From: Actinomycetes bacterium
Lineage (GTDB): Bacteria > Actinomycetota > Actinomycetes > Propionibacteriales > Propionibacteriaceae
Reading direction: 5' to 3'
Assembly: GCA_023393755.1 (NCBI GenBank)
Contig: JAEXCA010000255.1
Location: 1-11,414 of the forward strand
Length of the DNA stretch: 11,414 nucleotides
Part shown: positions 1 to 6,137 of the stretch, piece after piece
Position numbering within the stretch: the first letter of the stretch is position 1
Layout of the letters: each line of letters opens with the position of its first letter
The notes under the pieces: model-generated
Database searches by the model: none
Told to the model about the DNA's origin: nothing
What the model saw: the letters and a program-made list of their open reading frames with translations, nothing else
Position numbers and translations under genes: made by a program

Positions 1-1451
1 AGGAGCTGGCGTCGTGGCCGCGCCGGGGGCTCGGGGACGTCGCCTCCCAGGCGGTGCAGCGCACGCTGGTGGTGGCGATGGTCGATCCGACCAACATCAT
101 CGCGCTGGACGACATCACCTCGATCACCGACATGGTGGTGGATCCGGTGGTGGTCGCGCGGGACGCCCTCGCCCAGGTGTTCGAGCGCTACATCCGCTCC
201 GACGACGAGTTGAGCGATCTGTCGGCGGTGCTGGAGGCGGACGCCGCCCAGGATCCGCTGGCGATCACCGAGAACATCGAGGGCGGTGCGGACGCGCCGC
301 CGGTCGTCCGGTTCGTCAACCTGCTGATCGCCCAGGGCGTCAACGACCGGGCCAGCGACATCCACATCGAGCCGGGGGAGCGGGAGCTCACCGTCCGGTT
401 CCGGATCGACGGCGTACTGCACGAGATGCAGCGGGCGGATCGCTCCATCCAGGACGGCATCACCTCCCGGCTGAAGATCATGGCGAACATCGACATCGCC
501 GAGCGCAGGCGTCCCCAGGACGGCCGGATCTCGCTGCGGCACGAGGGCCGGCAGATCGACCTGCGGGTGGCGACCCTGCCGACTGTGTGGGGCGAGAAGA
601 TCGTGATGCGCATCCTGGACACAGCCGGGAACGCGATGACGATGGACGATCTGCAGCTGTCGCCGGTCAACCGGGAGCGGTTCGAGAAGGCGATCAACCG
701 TCCGCACGGCATGGTGCTGGTCACCGGACCGACCGGCTCGGGCAAGTCGACCACCCTGCACACCGCGCTGCACGCGGTCTCCAGCGCCCAGGTGAACGTC
801 ATCACCATCGAGGATCCGGTCGAGTTCCGGATGCACGGCATCAGCCAGATCCAGGTCAACCCCAAGGCCGGCCTGACCTTCCAGGCGGCGTTGCGCTCCG
901 TGCTGCGAGCCGACCCCGATGTCGTCCTGGTCGGCGAGATCCGCGACCAGGAGACCGCGATCATCTCGATCGAGGCGGCGCTGACCGGTCACCTGGTGCT
1001 CTCGTCGTTGCACACCAACGACGCGCCCAGCGCCCTGACCCGGCTGGTGGAGATCGGCGCCGAGCCCTACCTGGTCGGGACGGCGCTGTCGGCCGCCGTG
1101 GCCCAGCGGCTGGCCCGGCGGCTGTGCCAGCGCTGCAAGCAGCCCCTCACCCCGGATCCGGAGCTGCTCAGCCGGATCGGCTTCCAGATCGAGGCCGGCC
1201 AGCCGCCGACCTTCTTCCGCGCGGCCGGCTGCCAGACCTGCTCCAACACCGGTTACCGCGGCCGGCTCGCGCTGCACGAGGTGATGGTGGTCACCGAGGA
1301 GGTCGAGCACCTGGTGGTCCGCAACGCCACCGGTAACGAGGTGCGCAAGCTGGCCGTCGAGCAGGGCATGGTCCCGCTCCGCAACGACGGCTGGGCGAAG
1401 GTCGCCGCCGGCCTGACCACCATCGAGGAAGTCCTACGCGTCTCCGCGTGA
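1..1451 (+). CDS. pilB: Type IV pilus assembly ATPase PilB (GspE family), 5'-truncated by window edge
   Basis: Hexameric cytoplasmic ATPase that drives pilus extension by turning the PilC platform. The frame is open from base 3 to a TGA at 1449-1451, and the real start lies left of the window. The GTG at 54 is not a credible start because what follows (VVAMVDPTN) is the usual end of the N1 domain of PilB/GspE. Numbering from that GTG: Walker A GPTGSGKS at 225-232, Asp box EDPVE at 253-257, Walker B DPDVVLVGEIRD at 287-298, His box TGHLVLSSLHT at 311-321. A zinc-binding tetracysteine (C358, C361, C393, C396) separates extension-type PilB/GspE ATPases from PilT, which lacks it. Family members are usually about 550 residues, so roughly 80-100 are missing. 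The few codons before VVAM look atypical for the family. The gene converges on the rest of the cluster. GspE is the alternative name, but pilM/N/O/T nearby support a pilus. Confidence 0.95.
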   Translation, partial: ELASWPRRGLGDVASQAVQRTLVVAMVDPTNIIALDDITSITDMVVDPVVVARDALAQVFERYIRSDDELSDLSAVLEADAAQDPLAITENIEGGADAPPVVRFVNLLIAQGVNDRASDIHIEPGERELTVRFRIDGVLHEMQRADRSIQDGITSRLKIMANIDIAERRRPQDGRISLRHEGRQIDLRVATLPTVWGEKIVMRILDTAGNAMTMDDLQLSPVNRERFEKAINRPHGMVLVTGPTGSGKSTTLHTALHAVSSAQVNVITIEDPVEFRMHGISQIQVNPKAGLTFQAALRSVLRADPDVVLVGEIRDQETAIISIEAALTGHLVLSSLHTNDAPSALTRLVEIGAEPYLVGTALSAAVAQRLARRLCQRCKQPLTPDPELLSRIGFQIEAGQPPTFFRAAGCQTCSNTGYRGRLALHEVMVVTEEVEHLVVRNATGNEVRKLAVEQGMVPLRNDGWAKVAAGLTTIEEVLRVSA

Positions 1452-1522
1452 CCCCGCCTAGCCGGCCCCTCGATCCTCGCCGCACCTCGCTGCTCCTCGC
1501 TGGTGAGCCCTGCCGCCCGCGC

Positions 1523-1590
1523 CGACCGCTTCCCTTCCCGTCGAGCGCTTGCCCCCGGGGTGTGGCGTTCGACGTGAAGGGAAGCGCTCG
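1523..1590. repeat. Palindromic repeat copy 1
   Basis: The left arm (1523-1548) and right arm (1565-1590) are inverted repeats matching at 23 of 26 positions, with core CGCTTCCCTTC and CGTCGA. The loop (1549-1564) reads TTGCCCCCGGGGTGTG and can pair further inside. It lies 71 bp past the pilB stop, so it could fold as a terminator or mRNA-stabilising hairpin in the pilB transcript. There is no U-tract. Three related copies are at 1664-1730, 2774-2832 and 2914-2981. Confidence 0.85.
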
Positions 1591-1663
1591 ATGAGTAGGG
1601 CGGTCGCGGGGTTGCGCCCGCCCGGAGGGGGGTGCGGCGGCGGGTGGGCGTCCCAGATTCGAT

Positions 1664-1730
1664 GACCGCTTCCTCCTGACGTCGAGCGCTGTGCCGGGGC
1701 TGTGGCGCTCGACGGGAGGGGAAGCGGTCG
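1664..1730. repeat. Palindromic repeat copy 2
   Basis: The left arm (1664-1689) and right arm (1705-1730) share the outer block GACCGCTTCC and the inner block CGTCGAGCGC, with a short mismatched or bulged patch between them. The loop GTGCCGGGGCTGTG has the same orientation as in the other copies. It starts 17 bp beyond the stop codon of the - strand DUF559 gene and may act as its terminator. The pentamer CGATG occurs on both sides (1660-1664 and 1729-1733). This could be a target-site duplication, but the other copies do not show one. Confidence 0.8.
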
Positions 1731-1747
1731 ATGCGGAGAGCCGGGGC

Positions 1748-2686
1748 CTAGGCGGACGCGAACCAGGGGTGGCGTTCGCGGCGGCGAGTCTCCATGGCCC
1801 GGCGGAGCCGGGGCTCGAAGCCGTGATTCCACAGCTCTGGCCAGGCCCAGCGAACCACCCACCAGGTCTCGTCCGACAGCAACTGCTCGCGCCGCTTCTC
1901 GTGCATGATCACGGCCGTCGCGGACTGGCCGGGCTTGAGCAGTTGGTCGTACTTGATGGCGCCGTCGAACTCGCCGATCACCCCGAACTCCTCCCAGCAG
2001 AAGTCGACTCGTGCCAGGAAGATGCCGTTGGCGTTGTACACCGTGCGTTGCAGCACTGGGGCGGGCAAACCGGCTTCAGCTATTCGGACGCGGCTGAGCG
2101 ACTCGCCGGCGCTCCCGGCGCGTTCGTCGGCGAACAACAATGCGCGGTGCGCCATTCGGCAGCCCCGTCCCTTCTCGGTCAGGGCGAGCAACTCCGCGCG
2201 GTCCAGACCGCGCGCCAGTGCCGCGTCCGCCACCATCACCGCTTCGGCGAACGGCAGGCTCCGGACCAGATCGGTGACGGTTCGGGTCAGGCTGGTCACT
2301 GGAAGGCCGTTGACGACCTCGGTCTCGTGTTGCTCGAGGCGTCCGATACGGGTGTGCAGCGTGCGGGTGATGGTTCCGTGGCCGCCCCCGGTGCGGACGG
2401 CCACAACCTCCTTCGTCCGCTTTGCGAGGAGCGGGAGGCCATGGACCGCCGCTGCAGAGGTATGTGAGAAGTACGTGTTGGGACCAAGCGCGGGCGCGGT
2501 GGCGATCAACCGCGGCCGGAGCAGTTGCTGTTTGTCGGACGCGGGTGGCCGCAGGTAGACGCCCCGGCGCAGCCGAACCAGTCGCTGGCTGGCGAGTTCG
2601 GAGTCGAGTTCGGACCTGGTGCGACCCGCGTCCGTCCATTGCTGGGTAGTGATGATGGTGCCCACGGGCTGTGATGTGTTTGTCAT
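1748..2686 (-). CDS. AbiEi-like N-terminal domain / DUF559 (PD-(D/E)XK-like) protein
   Basis: A 312-residue protein of a type common in actinomycetes. Residues about 10-50 look like the winged-helix AbiEi_4 antitoxin domain (ITTQQWTDAGRT, then LVRLRRGVYLRP). The middle (about 60-190) is a helical linker. The C-terminal part (about 195-285) resembles DUF559, a Vsr/restriction-endonuclease-like fold: SLSRVRIAEAGLP, RVDFCW with D228, GEFDGAIKY with E239, D241 and K245, then EKRREQLL and WWVVRW. The D...E-x(n)-K set would fit a nuclease site, but catalysis is unproven for this family. No AbiEii nucleotidyltransferase toxin lies next to it, so it is a solitary gene rather than a complete toxin-antitoxin pair. 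It starts at ATG 2686 with only a weak ribosome site and ends in TAG. Palindromic doublets flank it on both sides, and two DnaA-box sequences lie 40-77 bp upstream. It is unrelated to pili and probably inserted. Confidence 0.8.
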   Translation of the reverse strand: MTNTSQPVGTIITTQQWTDAGRTRSELDSELASQRLVRLRRGVYLRPPASDKQQLLRPRLIATAPALGPNTYFSHTSAAAVHGLPLLAKRTKEVVAVRTGGGHGTITRTLHTRIGRLEQHETEVVNGLPVTSLTRTVTDLVRSLPFAEAVMVADAALARGLDRAELLALTEKGRGCRMAHRALLFADERAGSAGESLSRVRIAEAGLPAPVLQRTVYNANGIFLARVDFCWEEFGVIGEFDGAIKYDQLLKPGQSATAVIMHEKRREQLLSDETWWVVRWAWPELWNHGFEPRLRRAMETRRRERHPWFASA

Positions 2687-2724
2687 GCCCGTCCACTTTC
2701 GCCAGGCGGACGCCTATTGTGTCA

Positions 2725-2765
2725 GTTGTCCACAGCCGCCGGTCACTGACTGCGTTGTCCACAGC
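2725..2765 (+). promoter_or_regulatory. Paired DnaA-box-like direct repeat upstream of the DUF559 gene
   Basis: A perfect 12-bp direct repeat, GTTGTCCACAGC, lies at 2725-2736 and 2754-2765. Each copy contains TTGTCCACA (2726-2734 and 2755-2763), the actinobacterial DnaA-box consensus. The repeat start-to-start distance is 29 bp, close to three helical turns. A one-mismatch version on the opposite strand (TTGTCCACC) is at 2981-2989. Being 40-77 bp before the ATG at 2686, the pair sits where an operator would be expected. DnaA binding is inferred; another regulator could use the repeat. Confidence 0.5.
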
Positions 2766-2773
2766 GAGCGCCA

Positions 2774-2832
2774 TCGTTCCCGTCGAGCGCTCGTGCCCAG
2801 GGCGTGGCGCTCGACGCGAAGGGAAGCGGTCG
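2774..2832. repeat. Palindromic repeat copy 3 (left arm shortened)
   Basis: The right arm (2807-2832) is complete, GCGCTCGACG followed by GAAGGGAAGCGGTCG. The left arm (2774-2790) is about five bases shorter, reading TCGTTCCCGTCGAGCGC. The loop TCGTGCCCAGGGCGTG keeps the conserved GTGCCC...GTG pattern and orientation. The sequence continuing to the right, GGTGGA, is shared with copy 4 and not with copies 1 and 2. Confidence 0.8.
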
Positions 2833-2913
2833 GTGGATGGGGTGGCCGGTCGGCTGGCGCTGGGCGTCAGGTGGCGGGGTGGGCGTCGCCGGGGCCGGGG
2901 TCCTCAGTTTCGT

Positions 2914-2981
2914 CGAGCGCTTCCCTTACCGTCGAGCGCTTGTGCCCTGGGGGTGGCGCTCGACGTTTGGGGAAGCGGTCG
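2914..2981. repeat. Palindromic repeat copy 4
   Basis: The left arm (2914-2939) and right arm (2956-2981) match at about 22 of 26 positions as inverted repeats around loop TTGTGCCCTGGGGGTG. It lies 57 bp beyond the pilC stop codon, so on the - strand it can fold at the 3' end of the pilus operon transcript. No U-tract follows. It shares GAAGCGGTCGGTGGA at its right edge with copy 3. Confidence 0.85.
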
Positions 2982-3038
2982 GTGGACAAGGGTACGCCGG
3001 ACGACCGGGCGACGGGACGGACGGACGCGAGCGCGGGG

Positions 3039-4277
3039 CTACTGGTTGTTGAGCTCGCCGTAGATGCTGAACATGGGCAGGTACAGGGTGAGCACCATGC
3101 CACCGATCAGGACGCCGATCAGGACGATCAGGATCGGCTCGATCGTGCTGGCGAACTGCTCGGTGGCGGTCTTCGCTTCGGCCTCGTACAGGTCGGCGAC
3201 CGTGCCGAGCATGTCCGGCAGGGTGCCGGACTCCTCGCCGACGGAGACCATCTGGGCGACCATCGGCGGGAAGACGCCTGCCTTCGCCAGCGGGGTGGCG
3301 AACGACTTGCCGTCCCGCACCGACTGCTGGACGGCCGCGATCGCCTGCTCGACCGCCCAGTTGTTGGCGGCCTGGCTGACACTGCTCAGCGCCTGGATCA
3401 GCGGGACGCCGGCGGCCAGCGTCATCGACAGGTTGCGGGCGAACCTCGCCACGGCCAGCTTGGTGACCAGCGGGCCGAACAACGGCAGCTTGAGCTTCCA
3501 CGGGTCGATCGTCCGGCGCACCGCGACCGTGTTGCGGTTCTTCATCCACCAGAACCAGCCGGCCACGCTCAGGCCGATCATCAGCGGCAGGATCCACGCC
3601 ATGTTGTGCGAGATGTTCACCAGGATCTGCGTGGGAAGCGGCAGTTCGCCGCCGAGTGAGGCGAACATCCCCTCGAACACCGGCACGATGAAGGTGACCA
3701 TGAAGACCACCGCCAGCAGGGCGATGATCAGCACCACCATGGGATAGGTGGAGGCGGCGCGCAGCTTGTCCCGCAGTTCGGCGTCCGACTGGTAGGTCTT
3801 GGCGATCAGGGCCAGCGAATCGCCCAGGAAGCCGCCGGTCTCGCCGACCCGCACCAGGCTGACCATCAGCGGTGGGAAGGCATTGGGGTACTTGGCCAGC
3901 GCCGCGGAGAAGGAGAGCCCGGCCTCGACATCGGCCTCCACCGAGGTCAGCGAGGCCCGCAGGCCGGCGTCCTCGGTCTGTTCGATCAGGACGGCGAGTG
4001 CCCGCATCAGCGGCAACCCGGCGTTGATCAGGCCGGAGAGCTGTCGGGCGAAGACCGCCAACGGCTTGAGCTTGACCCGGCGCTCGCTGTCCGGGAAGAG
4101 CTTGATCTCCTGGTTGAGCCCGGTCTTGGAGACCGGGGTCACGTCGAGCGGCATCAGCCCCTGGGCGCGCAGCTTCGACACCACGGCGGGCTGGCCGTTG
4201 GCTTCCAGCACGCCCTTCACCACGCCGCCGCTCTTGGCGTCGACGGCGCGGTAGGCGTATTCGGCCAACAGTGCCAT
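3039..4277 (-). CDS. pilC: Type IV pilus inner-membrane platform protein PilC (GspF family)
   Basis: A 412-residue polytopic membrane protein that sits at the pilus base and couples the PilB and PilT motors to pilin addition or removal. Two T2SSF domains are visible: the first about 73-196 (FARQLSGLINAGLPLMRAL, then VRVGETGG at 143-150) and the second about 276-400 (FARNLSMTLAAGVPLIQAL, then VSVGEESG). Hydrophobic segments lie near 178-200, 226-245 and 380-405, the standard three-helix pattern. Length is typical. The start is the ATG at 4277 (MALLAEYAYRAVDAKSG), which overlaps the pilT stop by one base (TGATG) and follows a GGGAG ribosome site. An upstream in-frame ATG at 4319 is buried in pilT and would add a non-conserved tail. 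It is the last gene of the - strand operon. Confidence 0.96.
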   Translation of the reverse strand: MALLAEYAYRAVDAKSGGVVKGVLEANGQPAVVSKLRAQGLMPLDVTPVSKTGLNQEIKLFPDSERRVKLKPLAVFARQLSGLINAGLPLMRALAVLIEQTEDAGLRASLTSVEADVEAGLSFSAALAKYPNAFPPLMVSLVRVGETGGFLGDSLALIAKTYQSDAELRDKLRAASTYPMVVLIIALLAVVFMVTFIVPVFEGMFASLGGELPLPTQILVNISHNMAWILPLMIGLSVAGWFWWMKNRNTVAVRRTIDPWKLKLPLFGPLVTKLAVARFARNLSMTLAAGVPLIQALSSVSQAANNWAVEQAIAAVQQSVRDGKSFATPLAKAGVFPPMVAQMVSVGEESGTLPDMLGTVADLYEAEAKTATEQFASTIEPILIVLIGVLIGGMVLTLYLPMFSIYGELNNQ

Positions 4278-5410
4278 CACAGGCTCCCGCTGCGGTACTG
4301 GGTCTGGTGGAGCAGCCACTCCTGAGCGTCCAGGTCATCGGCTCGCACCCGGACGCCGTCCAGCGTGCGTGGATCGACCGCGTACTGCTGGGCGATCTGC
4401 TTGGTCACCTTGCCGGAGGCGACCAATTCGCGAAGGCTCATGTCGAGCGTATGCATCCCCAGCGACACTCCCGCCTGCATCGCTGAGTAGAGCTGCTCGA
4501 CCTGGCCTTCGCGAATCAGGTTGGCCACCGCCGGGGTGTGGACCAGGATCTCGGTCGCCGGCACCCGTCCCTCCAACTGCGCGTAGGGCAGCAGGGTCTG
4601 GCTGACCACCCCCTGCAGGGTGTCGCCGAGCTGGGAGCGGATCTGGTTCTGCTGGTGGGCGGGGAAGGTGTCGATGATCCGGTCGATCGACTTGGCGGCA
4701 CCCTGGGTGTGCAGGGTTCCCAGCACCAGGTGACCGGTCTCGGCGGCGGTCAGCGCGACCGAGATCGACTCCTGGTCGCGCAACTCGCCGATCAGGATGA
4801 CGTCCGGATCCTGCCGGAGGATCCGCCGCAGCGCCTCACCGAAGGACGCCGTGTCCGCGCCGATCTCGCGTTGGTGGATCAGCGCCCGCCGGCTGGTGTG
4901 CAGATACTCGATCGGATCCTCGATGGTGATGATGTGGACCGGCAGGGTCCGGTTCACGATGTCGACCATCGCGGCCAGTGTGGTCGACTTGCCCGAGCCG
5001 GTCGGGCCGGTCACCAGGACGAGGCCACGCGGCTTCAGCGCCAGTTCGCGTACCACCGGCGGCATGACCAGTTCGTCCAGGGTGCGGATGGCGGTCGGGA
5101 TGAGCCGGAACGCCCCGGCGAGCTTGCCCAACTGGCGGAAGATGTTCACCCGGAACCGGCCGGTACCGGGTATGGCATAGGCGAGGTCGACCTCGTTCTC
5201 GGCCTCGAAGGTCCGCTGCTGGTAGGGGTTCATCACGCTGCGCACAGCCGCCTCCAGCCAGGCGCTCGAGAGCGGCTGGGCGTGGCCGGGGATCGGTACC
5301 AGGTCGCCGTCCACCCGCATCAGTGCGGGGGCTCCCTCGGTCAGGTGGACGTCGGAGGCCCGCGCACCGGCTGCGGCATTCAGCATCAGATCCAGCGAAC
5401 TGTAGGTCAC
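4277..5410 (-). CDS. pilT: Type IV pilus retraction ATPase PilT
   Basis: A 377-residue hexameric ATPase that powers pilus depolymerisation, giving twitching motility or DNA uptake. Motifs in order: ASDVHL near 18, Walker A GPTGSGKS at 135-142, Asp box EDPIEY at 164-169, Walker B DPDVILIGELRD at 201-212, His box TGHLVLGTLHT at 225-235, and AVANLIREGQ at 294-303, matching the AIRNLIRE retraction motif. GMHTLDMSLREL (319-330) is the usual C-terminal signature. The tetracysteine of PilB is absent, as expected. About 30 residues after 345 form a tail slightly longer than usual. It starts at GTG 5410 after a good site (AGGAG, 7 bases before) that overlaps the pilO stop; the gap from pilO is 10 bp. 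Its presence predicts a retractile pilus and argues against a type II secretion system. Confidence 0.96.
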   Translation of the reverse strand: MTYSSLDLMLNAAAGARASDVHLTEGAPALMRVDGDLVPIPGHAQPLSSAWLEAAVRSVMNPYQQRTFEAENEVDLAYAIPGTGRFRVNIFRQLGKLAGAFRLIPTAIRTLDELVMPPVVRELALKPRGLVLVTGPTGSGKSTTLAAMVDIVNRTLPVHIITIEDPIEYLHTSRRALIHQREIGADTASFGEALRRILRQDPDVILIGELRDQESISVALTAAETGHLVLGTLHTQGAAKSIDRIIDTFPAHQQNQIRSQLGDTLQGVVSQTLLPYAQLEGRVPATEILVHTPAVANLIREGQVEQLYSAMQAGVSLGMHTLDMSLRELVASGKVTKQIAQQYAVDPRTLDGVRVRADDLDAQEWLLHQTQYRSGSL

Positions 5411-5420
5411 GAGCGGGCTC

Positions 5421-6137
5421 CTAGGTGAGGCTGACGAAGACGAGACCGACGACGGCGAGAGTCAACTCGTTGTCGTCCTTTTCGCTGCTGGCGGTGACGC
5501 TCTCGATCTGCAGCAGCCTGGGTCCGACCCGTAGTCCGTCGAGGAAGCGATTGGCGGACTGCTGATCGGCGATGGACACGGTTATCGTCACCGGGAACTG
5601 CAGTTGATTGCTGTTTGCCGGGGTCGCTGGGGCAGGGGCCGACGCCGTGTCGGCGTCGGTGGTCGGCCCATCGCCACTGTCCGTGTCAGCTACATTCGCG
5701 TCGGTGGGCGCCTTCTCCGGTGTGGCGGACGGGGTGACTCCGGTGGCGGTCTGGGGGAGTTGCCCATTCACCACGGCGGCGTCCCTCGGCGTGAATGGAA
5801 CACGCTCGCCGAACTCAACGCTCTCGATCCTGGCGCCGGCCTTGCCAGCCGCCTTGACCACCAGTTGGGTGACGTCATCGAGCTGGGGGATGCTGGGCAG
5901 TTGGTCCTGTAGGTCGGTGAGTTCCCGTTCGAGCTGCGGCAGTTCCGCCTCCTGAACCCGCAGGGCGTCGATCTGGGCCTGCAGCAGCTGGTTGGACCCT
6001 GCCACGTCCTGCTCCTGTGCGTTGAGCGCGCGGGCTTCGAAGTAGATCGGCAGGGCGGTCAACATGGTTCCAGCCACCAGGGCGATCACGACCAGGAGGG
6101 TGCCGGCCAGGTTGATCAGACGTCGGGAGGCGATCAT
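5421..6137 (-). CDS. pilO: Type IV pilus alignment protein PilO-like
   Basis: A 238-residue single-pass membrane protein assigned by position after pilN and by architecture, since PilO sequences diverge strongly. A short cytoplasmic N-terminus (MIASRR) precedes a transmembrane helix at about 8-31. Next come a charged coiled coil (about 38-82), a segment with KAAGKAGARIESVEFG (95-110), an Ala/Thr/Asp/Pro-rich low-complexity linker (about 128-176), and a C-terminal ferredoxin-like half (FPVTITVSIADQQSANRFLDGL, about 181-202, to the end). PilO pairs with PilN through this layout and supports the platform. The ATG at 6137 overlaps the pilN stop as ATGA. The long disordered linker is unusual for PilO and makes it longer than the typical roughly 200 residues. 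Confidence 0.85.
   Translation of the reverse strand: MIASRRLINLAGTLLVVIALVAGTMLTALPIYFEARALNAQEQDVAGSNQLLQAQIDALRVQEAELPQLERELTDLQDQLPSIPQLDDVTQLVVKAAGKAGARIESVEFGERVPFTPRDAAVVNGQLPQTATGVTPSATPEKAPTDANVADTDSGDGPTTDADTASAPAPATPANSNQLQFPVTITVSIADQQSANRFLDGLRVGPRLLQIESVTASSEKDDNELTLAVVGLVFVSLT

Larger units (their letters stand above)
1452..1747. other. Intergenic region between pilB and the DUF559 gene
   Basis: The 3' ends of pilB (+ strand) and the AbiEi/DUF559 gene (- strand) face each other here. The stretch holds two copies of a long palindromic repeat (1523-1590 and 1664-1730) separated by a GC-rich spacer of 73 bp. I see no credible coding sequence: the open frames translate the repeats into Arg/Pro/Gly-rich text. 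The two hairpins could end transcription from both sides, although neither is followed by a T-run. Confidence 0.7.
2687..3038. other. Intergenic region upstream of the DUF559 gene and downstream of pilC
   Basis: This 352-bp stretch contains the 5' region of the DUF559 gene with two TTGTCCACA boxes (2726-2763) and palindromic repeat copies 3 and 4. Between those two copies is a GC-rich spacer of about 81 bp. That spacer contains GGCGGGGTGGGCGTC (2873-2887), close to GGCGGGTGGGCGTC (1639-1652) in the spacer of the first doublet. I find no convincing open reading frame or RNA gene. Confidence 0.65.

Noticed and set aside
14..1336. Long open frame overlapping pilB in another + strand frame
   Set aside because: The Ala/Gly/Arg-rich product has no recognisable motif, whereas the overlapping frame encodes every PilB motif.
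1748..2686. Complete type IV AbiE toxin-antitoxin system
   Set aside because: No AbiEii nucleotidyltransferase is encoded on either side; only the AbiEi-like domain is seen.
2726..2763. Replication origin (oriC or plasmid origin)
   Set aside because: Only two exact boxes and one near match are present, with no AT-rich unwinding region, no dnaA/dnaN or rep gene, and a chromosomal operon on both sides.
1523..2981. CRISPR array
   Set aside because: There are only four imperfect, strongly palindromic repeats, a whole gene lies between the pairs, spacers are unequal and similar to each other, and no cas gene is present.
1523..2981. Insertion sequence or transposon with its own transposase
   Set aside because: No transposase, integrase or Y1 protein is encoded, and no consistent target duplication flanks the repeats. 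CGATG flanks only copy 2.
1..5410. Type II secretion system (gspE/gspF) rather than a pilus
   Set aside because: A clear PilT with retraction motif plus pilM, pilN and pilO order, and no secretin or GspC/L, indicate a type IV pilus.
4538..5428. Long open frame on the + strand opposite pilT
   Set aside because: It is antisense to a gene with all PilT motifs, is rich in Arg/Gly/His/Asp as expected from a GC-rich shadow frame, and shows no domain or ribosome site.
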